Of a stretch of 64,000 nt of DNA, positions 27,506 through 37,459 are shown piece after piece (the stretch's first letter is position 1; each line of letters begins with the position of its first letter). The DNA is from Marisediminitalea aggregata (lineage in GTDB: Bacteria; Pseudomonadota; Gammaproteobacteria; Enterobacterales; Alteromonadaceae). The translations under genes were made by a program, and so were the position numbers. The stretch is taken from NCBI RefSeq assembly GCF_900129565.1, contig NZ_FQWD01000005.1, positions 1 to 64,000 of the forward strand. The letters run 5' to 3'. A model generated the notes under the pieces. It was not told the origin of the DNA and ran no database searches. It worked only from the letters and a program-made list of their open reading frames with translations.

Positions 27506-28375
27506 GTGGCCAAACCCCTGATAGCGATTCGCCAGTTGCGGTATGCCGACCTGCTGGCGAGCTATTTAACCTCTCAACATATCGATGTCAGTGTTGTTCA
27601 CGATGCTGCGCAAGATCAGTACATTGTGCAGCTAAACAATGAAGCAGACTTCGATAAGGCATTACCCATTTGTCAGGCGTTTGTGCAGTCGCCGAATGAT
27701 CCCAAGTACCAACAGGCCGCATGGCAGCATTCCGAACGCACCGACATTAAATCGCCTTCAAAGCCGAATCTGGACGTGAAGCGCTGGCTGATCTGGTTGC
27801 GTCGCGCGCCGTTTTGCGGCGCCATTTTGTTTACCTGTACGCTGGTTTTTCTGCTGTCGCTAGTCGGCTTATTTCAACCCATTGCCGAGCAACTGATGAT
27901 CCAGCCGCTAGGCCAATTGCTCGACAATAACCAGTGGTGGCGTTTGCTAGGCCCGGCGCTCATTCATTTCAGCATGGTGCACTTTGTGTTTAACCTGCTG
28001 TGGTGGTGTATGTTAGGCGGGCGAATTGAGCATAAGCTGGGCACCAGCTTTCTCATTTTACTGTTTGTGATCACTGCGGTGGTCAGTAACCTGGCGCAAC
28101 TGATTGCGGCCGGCCCGAACTTTGGCGGGCTTTCGGGCGTAGTGTACGGTGTACTGGGTTTTGTATGGTTTATTGGCTGGCTGCGCCCAAGCTGGGGAAT
28201 AGACCTGCCTAAGCCGGTGATTGGTTTTATGTTGTTGTGGCTGATATTGGGCTACGCCGACATTCTCTGGGTGAACATGGCCAACGCCGCGCATACCGCT
28301 GGTTTGGTGAGTGGGTGTGCGATAGCCTGGTTCCTGCATCTGGGGGCAGGTTCAAAAGACCGTCACCGCGAGTAG
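27506..28375 (+). CDS. glpG: Rhomboid intramembrane serine protease GlpG
   Basis: A 289-residue rhomboid protease starting with GTG two bases after glpE. It has an N-terminal cytoplasmic domain (about 1-85) and six membrane helices. The catalytic serine lies in GLSGVVYGVLGF and the catalytic histidine in AAHTAGLVSG; the oxyanion-side HFSMVHFVFNLLWWCMLGG in the second helix is also present. All active-site residues are intact. Terminated by a hairpin shared with the convergent gene. Confidence 0.95.
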   Translation: MAKPLIAIRQLRYADLLASYLTSQHIDVSVVHDAAQDQYIVQLNNEADFDKALPICQAFVQSPNDPKYQQAAWQHSERTDIKSPSKPNLDVKRWLIWLRRAPFCGAILFTCTLVFLLSLVGLFQPIAEQLMIQPLGQLLDNNQWWRLLGPALIHFSMVHFVFNLLWWCMLGGRIEHKLGTSFLILLFVITAVVSNLAQLIAAGPNFGGLSGVVYGVLGFVWFIGWLRPSWGIDLPKPVIGFMLLWLILGYADILWVNMANAAHTAGLVSGCAIAWFLHLGAGSKDRHRE

Positions 28376-28383
28376 ACAATAAA

Positions 28384-28413
28384 AAAACGGCAATACCTGG
28401 TATTGCCGTTTTG
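28384..28413. terminator. Bidirectional terminator between glpG and the FliL-like gene
   Basis: The stem ACGGCAATACC/GGTATTGCCGT is flanked by an A run on the left and T residues on the right. It lies 9 nt after the glpG stop and 35 nt beyond the convergent gene, so it can serve both strands. Confidence 0.85.
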
Positions 28414-28447
28414 CTATTTCGCATACTGCACATTGCCAACTGCGTTG

Positions 28448-28852
28448 TTAGCTTTGGTGCAGGTATTTGGTAAAGATAATTTCTTTGATGACCGGCGCGC
28501 CGGTTTCCTTCGACATTAAATCCTGAAAAGCGGCTAAAATAGCGCGGCGAATATCTTCACGTCCGGTCAGCGACTTCACTTTTTCTTCAGGCTGACGGCC
28601 AAAAATTTCAATCGCAGTAGAGCGCAGCAATGGCATATGGTGCTCAACTAATTCCAATTGATCGACATCGCTTACCATGACTTCAATCATTACCCGTACG
28701 TAACCGAGTTTAATCGCACTGGTGCCCAGGTAGTTGGTTACAATTTCAGGCTCAATACCAATGTAGGCATAAGACGGCTTGTCTTGGGCAAGCGTTGGGG
28801 CAGCGAAGAGTCCGGTACCCAATAACATGACCAGCAGAACGAATTGCTTCAT
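28448..28852 (-). CDS. FliL-like exported protein outside a flagellar operon
   Basis: A 134-residue protein from the ATG at 28852. A signal peptide (MKQFVLLVMLLGTGLFAAPTLAQ) replaces the membrane anchor of classical FliL. The body carries the FliL-like pattern YIGIEPEIVTNYL, VRVMIEVMV, HHMPLLRSTAIEIFGRQ and REDIRRAILAAFQDLM, with the usual IKEIIFTKYLHQ ending. No flagellar genes are nearby. The family elsewhere interacts with the stator; a role in motility here is a guess. Monocistronic and divergent from ubiA. Confidence 0.85.
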   Translation of the reverse strand: MKQFVLLVMLLGTGLFAAPTLAQDKPSYAYIGIEPEIVTNYLGTSAIKLGYVRVMIEVMVSDVDQLELVEHHMPLLRSTAIEIFGRQPEEKVKSLTGREDIRRAILAAFQDLMSKETGAPVIKEIIFTKYLHQS

Positions 28853-29024
28853 CAAGAAGATTTCCAGAAAATTTAATTGCTTAAATTCTAGTTGAGAGAG
28901 CCAGCCCGCACAACCTACTTTAGATTAATGTCGTAGGGCAGAAAGGGTGTTACACTGCGTTTTTTTCGGATTTTGATTTGGTAACCGGCACGGGCCAGCC
29001 CCTTGACCGCTTACTGACAGAGTA

Positions 29025-29909
29025 ATGCCTTTACCCAAAATGCAGTTGTCGCTACAAAACATTCCTCATTACAAGCGTCTGATGCGGCTGGATAAGCCCA
29101 TTGGAATTTACCTGTTGTTCTGGCCCACGTTATGGGCGCTGATGCTGGCTGCGCAAGGTATGCCGCCGGTGCTCGAATTGATTGTCTTTACCCTCGGCGT
29201 TGTTGTGATGCGCTCGGCTGGCTGCGTAATAAACGACTACGCAGACAGGCATTTCGACGGCAGTGTAAAGCGCACCAACTCGCGTCCGTTGGTGGCTGGG
29301 GATGTGACCGAGAAAGAAGCGTTGCAGCTGTTTGCGTTGCTGGTTGGCGTGGCGTTTGTGCTGGTTCTGCAGCTTAGCTGGCAAACCATTCTGCTGTCAG
29401 TAGTGGCGCTAGGGTTGGCGGCCTGTTACCCCTTCATGAAGCGCTATACCTATTTGCCTCAAGCGGTACTGGGCGCAGCCTACGGCTGGTCTATTCCCAT
29501 GGCCATCATGGCGGTATACGGCGATATCCCCGCCTGGGGCTGGCTGCTGTTCATCGCTAACCTGTTATGGACCATTGCTTACGATACGTTGTACGCCATG
29601 GTCGACCGAGACGACGACGTGATCATTGGTATTAAATCCAGCGCCATTTTGTTTGGCCGCTTCGACAAGCTTATTGTGGGTACGTTGGAAGTGATTGTGC
29701 TGGCAATGCTGGCAGTGGTGTTTGAGTTAACAGGGCGAGGAATGCTCGCTTATGTTGGGCTAGCAGCTGCTGCAGTACTGTTTATGCACCAGCACTACAA
29801 CATTCGCTTCCGCGACCGGGACGCGTGTTTTAAAGCCTTCCTCGACAACCACTATGTAGGCATGGTGGTTGCCTTAGGCTTAGCGGCCGATTACGCCTTC
29901 GCGCTATAG
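29025..29909 (+). CDS. ubiA: 4-hydroxybenzoate octaprenyltransferase UbiA
   Basis: A 294-residue integral membrane prenyltransferase that attaches the polyprenyl tail to 4-hydroxybenzoate in ubiquinone synthesis. The first aspartate-rich motif is [15 protein letters not shown] and the second is [13 protein letters not shown]. About eight to nine membrane helices are visible, with [19 protein letters not shown] at the start. Length is normal. The usual upstream partner ubiC is absent. It converges on ubiK with a 9-bp gap. Confidence 0.96.
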   Translation: MPLPKMQLSLQNIPHYKRLMRLDKPIGIYLLFWPTLWALMLAAQGMPPVLELIVFTLGVVVMRSAGCVINDYADRHFDGSVKRTNSRPLVAGDVTEKEALQLFALLVGVAFVLVLQLSWQTILLSVVALGLAACYPFMKRYTYLPQAVLGAAYGWSIPMAIMAVYGDIPAWGWLLFIANLLWTIAYDTLYAMVDRDDDVIIGIKSSAILFGRFDKLIVGTLEVIVLAMLAVVFELTGRGMLAYVGLAAAAVLFMHQHYNIRFRDRDACFKAFLDNHYVGMVVALGLAADYAFAL

Positions 29910-29918
29910 CAGCTACGC

Positions 29919-30170
29919 TTACTTGTCGGCTTGCTGGGCTTCCAGAGCGGCTATACGGCTTTCCATGGCTTCCAGCTTTTCACGGGTGCGAATTAACACC
30001 TGGGTTTGAATGTCGAACTCTTCACGAGTCACCAGATCCAGCTTAGACAGCTGTGCCTGAAGGACTTGTTTGATTTTCCCTTCCGCTTCTTCCGCCATGT
30101 TTTTTACGCCTGGCGGCACTGAATCGGCAATTTGACGGGCAATCTCTTCCAGTTTCTTCGGATCTAACAT
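29919..30170 (-). CDS. ubiK: Ubiquinone biosynthesis accessory factor UbiK (YqiC/BMFP)
   Basis: An 83-residue soluble protein. It starts [23 protein letters not shown], has a middle amphipathic helix and ends in a C-terminal coiled coil ([21 protein letters not shown]), the architecture of UbiK, a trimeric factor needed for efficient aerobic ubiquinone assembly. It lies tail to tail with ubiA, which works in the same pathway. Confidence 0.93.
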   Translation of the reverse strand: MLDPKKLEEIARQIADSVPPGVKNMAEEAEGKIKQVLQAQLSKLDLVTREEFDIQTQVLIRTREKLEAMESRIAALEAQQADK

Positions 30171-30363
30171 GTGGGTGTCCTGATATCGCAGTTAGGTTTA
30201 ACGCTATTCTAAATTGATTACCCCGCGATGCAATACAATCAACACTCGGATTATGTCGCGCGGTCGATTACAATAGCGCCCCTGCGTATTCACCTGCAAC
30301 AATGGTGAGTGCGATGAACACGAATCCTGAATACACCAAGCCTTTAACGAGCCAATAGCGTAC

Positions 30364-32385
30364 ATGAAATTAAATCCTGCCCAAGAATCCGCTGTAACTT
30401 ATGTGTCTGGCCCCTGTCTGGTGCTGGCCGGTGCGGGCAGTGGTAAAACCCGGGTGATCACCAACAAAATTGCTCACCTGGTGCGAAATTGCGATATGCC
30501 GGCGCGCTATATTGCCGCGGTAACCTTTACCAACAAAGCCGCGCGGGAAATGAAAGAGCGTGTGGCACAAACGCTGGGCAAGCCAGAAGCCAAAGGCCTG
30601 AAAGTGTCTACCTTTCACACCCTTGGCTTAAATATTATTAAGTCCGAAGTGAAGGCGCTGGGGCTGAAATCGGGATTCTCGTTGTTCGACGACAAAGACA
30701 CCATGGCGCTGTTAAACGACTTAACCGAACAGACGTTAGACGGCGACAAAGACCAGCTAAAACTGCTGCAGTCGTGTATTTCTAACTGGAAGAACGACCT
30801 GCTAACGCCTGACATGCTGTTAAAAACCGCAACCAGCCAGGGCGAAAAGGAATTTGCCGGCTTCTACCAGCAATACCAGAATCACCTGAAAGCATACAAT
30901 GCGCTGGACTTTGATGACCTGATCATGTTGCCCACCTTGTTGCTGAAAGCAAATGAGGCAGCGCGCACCAAGTGGCAGTCGCGCATTCGCTATTTACTGG
31001 TGGATGAGTATCAGGACACCAACACCAGTCAGTACGAGCTGGTAAAACTATTAGTAGGTGAGCGTGCACGCTTTACCGTGGTAGGCGACGACGATCAGTC
31101 CATTTACTCGTGGCGGGGCGCCCGACCGCAAAACCTGAACCTGTTGCAGGAAGACTTTCCTCGCCTGAAAGTCATTAAGCTGGAACAAAACTACCGCTCA
31201 TCGGGGCGCATTCTGCATTGCGCCAACATCCTGATTCAGAATAACCCGCATATCTTCGACAAAACCCTGTTCTCGGCATTGGGGTACGGTGATCACCTGC
31301 GTGTGCTGGTGGCGAAAAACGAAGAACACGAAGCCGAACGGGTAGTGGCAGAGCTGCTGGCACACAAGTTTACCAATCGCACCCAATTTAAAGATTACGC
31401 TATTTTGTACCGGGGGAATCACCAAAGCCGCTTGTTTGAAAAGCTGCTTATGAGTAACCGTATTCCCTACAAAATCAGTGGCGGTATGTCGTTCTTCGGG
31501 CGTGCTGAAATCAAAGACATTATGTCTTACCTGCGCCTGCTGGTGAATCAGGACGACGACAACGCACTGCTGCGGATCATTAACACCCCAAGCCGGGGTA
31601 TTGGCCGTGCCACCCTGGAAAAGCTGGGTAATTTTGCTAACCAGCTTGGCGTGTCGATGTTCGAGGCCGCTTGTCACGACAGCTTAAGCAGCGTATTAAC
31701 CGGTAAAGGCTATTTGGCCGTGCACAACTTTGCGCGCTGGATTGTGACGCTGTCAGACGAAGCCGTGCGCGGCGACACGGCCGCCACGCTTAGAAGCATG
31801 ATCCGCGCAATGGGTTACGAAGAATGGTTGTACGAACACAGCCCCAGCCCGAAAGCCGCTGAAATGGCCATGGCTAACGTCAGTACCTTGTTTGGCTGGG
31901 TAACCGACATGCTGGAAGGCAACGAGCTGGACGCCCCAATGACGCTGCAGGAAGTGGTAAACCGCTTAATACTGCGTGACATGATGGAGCGCGGCGAGGA
32001 AGATGGCGAAGCCGATCAGGTTCAGCTAATGACCCTGCACGCGTCTAAAGGACTGGAATTCCCCATTGTGTTTCTGGTGGGCATGGAAGAAGGCCTGTTG
32101 CCTCACCAAAGCAGCATAGACGAAGACAACGTAGAAGAAGAACGCAGGCTCGCTTACGTAGGTATTACCCGGGCGCAGCGCGAGCTGATTTTTACGCTGT
32201 CGAAAGAACGCCGCCAGTTTGGTGAAGTCATCCAGCCCGAGCCCAGCCGGTTCTTATACGAACTGCCACCCGATGACCTGCAATGGGAAGAAAAGAAGAA
32301 AAAGGCAACAGCCGAAGAGCGTCAGCAAAAAGGGCAGGCCAGTATTGCCAATTTACGCAGTATGTTAGGGCAGTCGAAGAGCTAA
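30364..32385 (+). CDS. rep: ATP-dependent DNA helicase Rep
   Basis: A 673-residue superfamily 1A helicase that helps the replisome through protein blocks. It has LNPAQESAV (Q motif), Walker [23 protein letters not shown], Walker [27 protein letters not shown] and the C-terminal [25 protein letters not shown]. The start [11 protein letters not shown] and length fit Rep more closely than UvrD. It converges on a GGDEF protein gene. Confidence 0.95.
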   Translation: MKLNPAQESAVTYVSGPCLVLAGAGSGKTRVITNKIAHLVRNCDMPARYIAAVTFTNKAAREMKERVAQTLGKPEAKGLKVSTFHTLGLNIIKSEVKALGLKSGFSLFDDKDTMALLNDLTEQTLDGDKDQLKLLQSCISNWKNDLLTPDMLLKTATSQGEKEFAGFYQQYQNHLKAYNALDFDDLIMLPTLLLKANEAARTKWQSRIRYLLVDEYQDTNTSQYELVKLLVGERARFTVVGDDDQSIYSWRGARPQNLNLLQEDFPRLKVIKLEQNYRSSGRILHCANILIQNNPHIFDKTLFSALGYGDHLRVLVAKNEEHEAERVVAELLAHKFTNRTQFKDYAILYRGNHQSRLFEKLLMSNRIPYKISGGMSFFGRAEIKDIMSYLRLLVNQDDDNALLRIINTPSRGIGRATLEKLGNFANQLGVSMFEAACHDSLSSVLTGKGYLAVHNFARWIVTLSDEAVRGDTAATLRSMIRAMGYEEWLYEHSPSPKAAEMAMANVSTLFGWVTDMLEGNELDAPMTLQEVVNRLILRDMMERGEEDGEADQVQLMTLHASKGLEFPIVFLVGMEEGLLPHQSSIDEDNVEEERRLAYVGITRAQRELIFTLSKERRQFGEVIQPEPSRFLYELPPDDLQWEEKKKKATAEERQQKGQASIANLRSMLGQSKS

Positions 32386-32411
32386 CAAATAGCCGGTTCA
32401 GCGCAGGTAGG

Positions 32412-35042
32412 TTATTCGGCTTCTGCGCTGTCTGTTTCGGTGTTTATTTGCATGCTGGGCAATAACTGAGGTGGCTCCAGGAAGCGGCCTTGCCCATAGA
32501 TACATTCAATCTCTTTCAGCGATTCCAGCTGTGAATTGGAATCAATCCCCTCGGCAATCACTTCAAATTTCAGGTGACCTGAAATTAACATCACCGACTG
32601 AATCAGCTTCAGGTTACGCAGCGAACGCGGCAGTGATTTAATGAAGCGGTGGTCAATTTTAATGAAGTCGAAAGGATACGAGAACAAGTAGCTGAGTGAA
32701 GCCAACCCGCTACCAAAGTTATCCAGCACCAGCGTCACTCCGGCGCGTTTCAACTTCTTAATGGCTGGCAATATGTACTGAGAGCGGCGATTCAGATCGT
32801 TCTCATCAAACTCGAATATGAGCTGTGAGGGCTTCACGCCAGACTCGTTAATGATGTCCAGAATCTTATTAACCAGCGACGCCTGCAACAAGTGATTTAT
32901 AGACACGTTGACGCCAATGCGCGGTTCGTACTCAAGGTTGTCGACCTTGGGCCAGCTTGCCAACAACTGACAGGCAGAGCGCAACTGATACAAATCCAGG
33001 TCCAGGGTTAAGCCACTGTGTTCGGCCACCTGACGGAACTGTTCGCGCGCCACTTTACCCAGGGTTGGATGCACCCACCGAACATATATCTCATGGTACA
33101 GCGGTTGCTGTGTACGCAGGTCAAAAATGGGCTGCAGGTAGCACTCAAATTCTGACTCACGTAGCGACCGGCGAAACTCGTTTTCCAGCTCCAGCTCTTC
33201 CAGTAACCGTTCGCGCATGCTTTTATCAAACATAACAAACCGGCCGCGGCCCAGTGACTTGGCCTGATACATGGCGGCATCGGCATCGCGAATGACTTCG
33301 TCGGCAGTGCGGTAGTAAGTTTCAAGGTGAGCAATACCAATACTCGCACCCGAATACATTTCTTTGCCGTCTAAAATAAACGGCTCAGAAATAGACTCGA
33401 TTATGCGTGCGGAGACCTCTTCTACATCGGCTGAATCGGCAAAGGCATCCAGCAATAACACAAACTCGTCGCCACCCAGACGTGCCAGCAGGTCGTGCCC
33501 ACGAATACACTGCGCAATGCGCTTCGATACTTCGATCAGGAATTCGTCGCCGGCATGGTGGCCGAGGGTGTCGTTAATAATTTTAAAGCGGTCTAAGTCG
33601 ATAAACAGCACCGCAAACATGTTTTCCGGGTGGCGCTGCTTGTTAGCGATGGCTAGCTCAAGGCGGCTGGTAAACATAGAACGGTTGGGTAAGTCGGTAA
33701 GGGCGTCGTGGTGCGCGTCGTGTATTAACTTGCGCTCTATCTCTTTACGCTCTTCAATTTGCTGGCGTAGCACCTCGTTGGCCTCGTTGAGCTCCTGAGT
33801 ACGGGCCTCAACGCGTTCTTCCAACTGCTCGTTATAGGCCTGAATGGCATCGGCCCGAAACTTACGCTCCAGTGCTACCGCAATGTGGTGCGACACAAAA
33901 CGAAGCAATTCCAGATCGCGCGGCGTGTACTTGGCAGATTTACCGTAGGTTTGCACCGCAATAACCCCGTACACCTCGCCGTCGATGATCAGCGGCGAAC
34001 CCAGCCAGGAGTTAGCCTGCTGCAGGATTTCCTGCGCAACCGACACATCAATTTCGCCCGATTCAGTGAGCGACAATATCCGCGACGGGTCAATCAGCTC
34101 TGCCTGGCCGCGGCGAATAACAAATTCCGTTAAACCCAGGCCTAACGCACGTCTGTTTGGGGTGTCTGCATGGGTGTCGCTGAAGTAGGGAAAGTCCAAA
34201 TACTCGCGGCTTTCATCAAGCGTGGCAATATAACAGTTCGGAGCGCTGATCAGGCGGGCCAGAATGTCGTGCAGCGCCGCGTAGAATGAGTCCATGTCTT
34301 TGCCGGCGGTGGCCGACAATTCAGAGATTTCAAACAGCGCCTGCTGTAATGACTCAACTTTCTGACGCTCCAGAATTTCTTCTTGCAGGTCGTCGTTGAT
34401 CTGGCGTAACTGACGTGTGCGTTCGCGAATAGTGCGTTCGGTTAACTCGCGGTTTTTCACCCGGTCTACCGTGGTAACAATGTGCTGCGACACGAACAGC
34501 AACACTTCTAAATCTTCATGGGTATAGGCCACATTCGGGTCGTACGTTTGTACAACCATGGCACCAATCACCTGATTCCCGCGCTTCAGCGGTACGCCCA
34601 ATAACTCGTGGGGCTGACTGCCAATGAGCTCAACCTTTACGTTTTTGTTGAATTCTTCTTTGTCTTCGGAGCGGTAGAAAATGTGATTGCCGGAATTGAG
34701 GATATAACCGGTGAGGCCTTGTTTGAGCTTTTCTGCAGGCAGTTGCTTAATAACCTGCTCGTCGAATTCGTCAACAAAATAAGCCATGTTCACGAATTCA
34801 CTGTCGGCGTCACAAAACGCAACAAAGAAGTTCTCGGCTTCCATAAAGTCGCCGATAATCTCGTGAATAGCCGGATACAGGTGGGAGAGGTTGCTAACCG
34901 AGCTGGCTAATTCTGAAATATTAAACAGTGCCTTTTGAACGCGTTCGGCACGTTTATATTTATCTGTAAGTTGCTGAAGTTGCGGAATAAGCTCCCTTAA
35001 TTCCTCTTCGGACAACTCGTATTTTGACGAATCGGTCGACAT
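32412..35042 (-). CDS. GAF-GAF-GGDEF-EAL protein with degenerate EAL domain
   Basis: An 876-residue soluble protein. Two GAF-type sensor domains (about 40-195 and 235-385) are each preceded by a helical stretch. Next come a coiled coil (about 385-440), a GGDEF domain with an intact RLGGDEF near residue 522, and a C-terminal EAL domain whose signature is altered. EAL becomes EIY (near 650) and DDFGTG becomes DNFGSG (near 775); IKID is kept. GGDEF activity is therefore likely, while phosphodiesterase activity is doubtful because the second metal-binding aspartate of DDFG is replaced. The EAL may bind c-di-GMP or a partner instead. The GAF ligands are unknown. Confidence 0.92.
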   Translation of the reverse strand: MSTDSSKYELSEEELRELIPQLQQLTDKYKRAERVQKALFNISELASSVSNLSHLYPAIHEIIGDFMEAENFFVAFCDADSEFVNMAYFVDEFDEQVIKQLPAEKLKQGLTGYILNSGNHIFYRSEDKEEFNKNVKVELIGSQPHELLGVPLKRGNQVIGAMVVQTYDPNVAYTHEDLEVLLFVSQHIVTTVDRVKNRELTERTIRERTRQLRQINDDLQEEILERQKVESLQQALFEISELSATAGKDMDSFYAALHDILARLISAPNCYIATLDESREYLDFPYFSDTHADTPNRRALGLGLTEFVIRRGQAELIDPSRILSLTESGEIDVSVAQEILQQANSWLGSPLIIDGEVYGVIAVQTYGKSAKYTPRDLELLRFVSHHIAVALERKFRADAIQAYNEQLEERVEARTQELNEANEVLRQQIEERKEIERKLIHDAHHDALTDLPNRSMFTSRLELAIANKQRHPENMFAVLFIDLDRFKIINDTLGHHAGDEFLIEVSKRIAQCIRGHDLLARLGGDEFVLLLDAFADSADVEEVSARIIESISEPFILDGKEMYSGASIGIAHLETYYRTADEVIRDADAAMYQAKSLGRGRFVMFDKSMRERLLEELELENEFRRSLRESEFECYLQPIFDLRTQQPLYHEIYVRWVHPTLGKVAREQFRQVAEHSGLTLDLDLYQLRSACQLLASWPKVDNLEYEPRIGVNVSINHLLQASLVNKILDIINESGVKPSQLIFEFDENDLNRRSQYILPAIKKLKRAGVTLVLDNFGSGLASLSYLFSYPFDFIKIDHRFIKSLPRSLRNLKLIQSVMLISGHLKFEVIAEGIDSNSQLESLKEIECIYGQGRFLEPPQLLPSMQINTETDSAEAE

Positions 35043-35173
35043 GAAATTTGCTGCCAGCGCTCCTGCACACGATAAACGATTAACCTACCTTATTCGCAGC
35101 AAAAATTCTAGCGCTTATTAAAGCACCAGAATTTTGGCAAAACGGTAAATTTTGAAGCGGAGAGAAGCGCTTA

Positions 35174-35196
35174 CCTGAACAGCGTGGCTGCTCAGG
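35174..35196. repeat. Inverted repeat after the cytochrome c gene
   Basis: CCTGAACAGC and GCTGCTCAGG form a ten-pair stem (one G-U) with a three-base loop, 15 nt beyond the cytochrome stop on the minus strand. There is no U-tract, so it is more likely a 3' stabilising stem-loop than an intrinsic terminator. Confidence 0.45.
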
Positions 35197-35210
35197 CAGG
35201 CAGAATCAGC

Positions 35211-35603
35211 TTAAACGCCTTCGATCATGTATTCGATGGCGGCTTTAATATCGTCATCGCTACAGGCGCCGCATGTACCACGAGGAGGCATTGCGTTGAA
35301 GCCGTTAATAGCGTGAGACAATACGGTGTCGAAACCTTGTTCCAGACGCGGTTTCCAGTCTGCGGCGTTTTGTAAACGAGGCGCACCCAGTACACCCGCG
35401 CCGTGACACGCTACACAGGCTTTGTTGTATACGTCTTCACCAGACAGTGCGCCTGCAGGGGCAGCGGCAGCCGCGCCAGCAATGTGAACTGCGCCAACTG
35501 GCTTAATGCGATCTTTAATCGCGTCGTTTGACATTTGTTGTGCATTTACTGCGAAAACTGCAAAAAAAGCAGCGCCCATAGCTAACAAAGTTTTTAATTT
35601 CAC
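35211..35603 (-). CDS. Cytochrome c5 family protein
   Basis: A 130-residue periplasmic class I c-type cytochrome. Start is GTG at 35603 with a GGAGAC ribosome-binding site. A signal peptide (TLLAMGAAFFAVFAVNAQ) precedes one haem motif, CVACHGAG. The axial methionine is probably in NAMPPRGTCGACSDDD, and the extra cysteine pair there (CGAC) is typical of cytochrome c5. Role: soluble electron carrier. Monocistronic. Confidence 0.92.
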   Translation of the reverse strand: MKLKTLLAMGAAFFAVFAVNAQQMSNDAIKDRIKPVGAVHIAGAAAAAPAGALSGEDVYNKACVACHGAGVLGAPRLQNAADWKPRLEQGFDTVLSHAINGFNAMPPRGTCGACSDDDIKAAIEYMIEGV

Positions 35604-35807
35604 TTTTTGTCTCCAGGCATTACGGTCTTAGGAATATTAATCCGCATGATTATAATGGTTAATTGTGCGGCGACAACTGTTTGAGACTAATTGATTAGCC
35701 AAACTACATCAAAATAAGTAGAAAACTGTTATTTTTTATTGCTCACACTGCAATTTAGATCACCGCGGCTGTAATCTCCACTCAGCGAATAACCCTCACT
35801 GTAAACA

Positions 35808-37079
35808 CTAATGCGCAAGCAGTTGCGCCATACTGGTATTCAATGTGGCTTGCATGGCCTTGGCGGCTCTGCCCACAGCAGCGTCGTTGTTACCCGGTAC
35901 CTCTGATTGCACAGCCAGGGTAAATTCACGACCACCCTGAACGTTCGGCAGGCAAACGTGCGCCAGCAATACGGTTTCACCCTGCTGGCGGGTTTCGCTG
36001 GGGCCTGCCCCAATTTTCTGGAATAAGCGCCACTTGCCCGATGTGAGCTCATCCAATACCACATTAGGTTCACGTTTATCATTTGGCGCAAGGGCTGTAG
36101 CAATTGAACGTGCCAGCATAAGCCCAATGCCCGACATCATACCGCCCACGTTGCCAGCCGTGCTGCTATGGCCCGGCGCATACAACAACATGGTGAGATC
36201 GCTGTTATCAAACCCTGGTAACTGCGTAAGCGGTTCGCGCTCGCCCGATACCAGGCGCTTTAAAAACTCCGCCTCTGCCAGCGTAGACATAGGTTTGTTA
36301 CCAGTTAACCCACATTGCTCACAGCGATAGGTTTGATAACCCGGATCGTCTGGCCCTTCCGCATAGTGCGCAACGGCTTGGCTGTAGCCTAGCGAGGCAG
36401 AAGTCCATAGATTAGACTCCGGCATAAACGCAGTCGGCCCATACGCCCCGCGAAAACGCACGTTGGCATTGGCTGTGTGTATCCAGCCAGCGTGAAACAA
36501 CTGCGTTATGTAATCGCGACTCGCGACATTGGCAAAGTAAGTCGCAATGGCGTTGGAATTGCCATCGGCCAGCCCGGCCTCGGCATAACTGTGCACACTA
36601 GTAACTAAATCGGCTAGGCGAGCATTGCCAACCAGGGTGTCTGCAGCCACATTTGGCTCGAACTTGCTAAGCGCTCCCACAATGGCCATCACCTTAGACG
36701 AACTCCACGGCTCATACACCACAGACTGCGTATTGGCATTGGCCAGGTAGCGATACCCCAGCCCCGAAGGCGTTTGCGCGTAGTCGATAACGGTAATTTT
36801 GCTTTGTGTGGCGGGCACATCAAAAAAGGTCCAGTCGTGGGCAATACGATTCTGCCAGCCAGTGCCCAACCCGGACTCGGCGACGGTTTTATAGGCATCT
36901 GAATCCAATGTTCGCGCACAAGACGGCAAATAATGCGAGGTATCAGCCGGTTCATAAGGCGCCGCGCTAAACACGTCTTCATAAAAGGCCAAATCACTTT
37001 GTTCATCGGCAAAACACACGCCAATACTCGCCACAGAACAGGCAAAAAGTAACCAGAGAGAACCGCAGAATTCACGCAT
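35808..37079 (-). CDS. Exported serine beta-lactamase-fold protein
   Basis: A 423-residue exported protein (signal MREFCGSLWLLFACSVASIGVCFA). The central part shows penicillin-recognising fold features: an SxxK-like SSSK motif in YEPWSSSKVMAIVGAL, a later SNAIATYF where SxN is expected, and GKWRLFQKIGAGPSE in place of the KTG strand. An extra cysteine pair (CEQC near 250) is unusual. It may be a peptidase or esterase of this fold rather than a resistance enzyme. The nearest neighbours give no hint. Activity is not established. Confidence 0.7.
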   Translation of the reverse strand: MREFCGSLWLLFACSVASIGVCFADEQSDLAFYEDVFSAAPYEPADTSHYLPSCARTLDSDAYKTVAESGLGTGWQNRIAHDWTFFDVPATQSKITVIDYAQTPSGLGYRYLANANTQSVVYEPWSSSKVMAIVGALSKFEPNVAADTLVGNARLADLVTSVHSYAEAGLADGNSNAIATYFANVASRDYITQLFHAGWIHTANANVRFRGAYGPTAFMPESNLWTSASLGYSQAVAHYAEGPDDPGYQTYRCEQCGLTGNKPMSTLAEAEFLKRLVSGEREPLTQLPGFDNSDLTMLLYAPGHSSTAGNVGGMMSGIGLMLARSIATALAPNDKREPNVVLDELTSGKWRLFQKIGAGPSETRQQGETVLLAHVCLPNVQGGREFTLAVQSEVPGNNDAAVGRAAKAMQATLNTSMAQLLAH

Positions 37080-37217
37080 AAAAAAGGCCCAACATTGAAC
37101 GAGTTAACCAGCCTAGGGTATTCAAATGGAATAAGCAAAACCTGATTAAACCGACCAAAAACCAACCAACTCAAAAGGCAGTTTTAATTTTTACTGTAAT
37201 TCTTGCAGCCGACCTCT

Positions 37218-37223
37218 TATAAT
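37218..37223 (+). promoter_or_regulatory. -10 element of the tRNA-Arg promoter
   Basis: A consensus TATAAT lies 14 nt before the tRNA gene and is followed by a GC-rich discriminator (GCGCCAC) typical of stringently controlled tRNA promoters. A convincing -35 at 17 bp is not clear. Confidence 0.55.
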
Positions 37224-37237
37224 GCGCCACTCATTAC

Positions 37238-37314
37238 GCACCCGTAGCTCAGCTGGATAGAGCGTTGCCCTCCGGAGGCAAAGGTCATAGGTTCGAATCC
37301 TATCGGGTGCGCCA
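37238..37314 (+). tRNA. tRNA-Arg (anticodon CCG)
   Basis: A 77-nt cloverleaf. Acceptor GCACCCG pairs with CGGGTGC, the D arm is GCTC-AGCTGGATA-GAGC, and the anticodon stem TTGCC/GGCAA encloses the loop CTCCGGA with anticodon CCG. The T arm is ATAGG-TTCGAAT-CCTAT, and a discriminator G plus encoded CCA follow. It reads CGG codons. Base composition changes immediately downstream, and the defence island begins there, so the gene is a plausible integration site. No integrase or copy of its 3' end was found in the window. Confidence 0.97.
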
Positions 37315-37459
37315 TTCAAATCAATCAGTTACACCAATTCCCAATTTTCAAAAAGCGCTCTTCAGATGCTTCCGGAATATGTGGTCAGTATTTACTATCG
37401 TTATTCGAAGTTTTGGTTGTGTCGGTGAGTTTTGGCGATAGTTGCATGCATTACTATGT

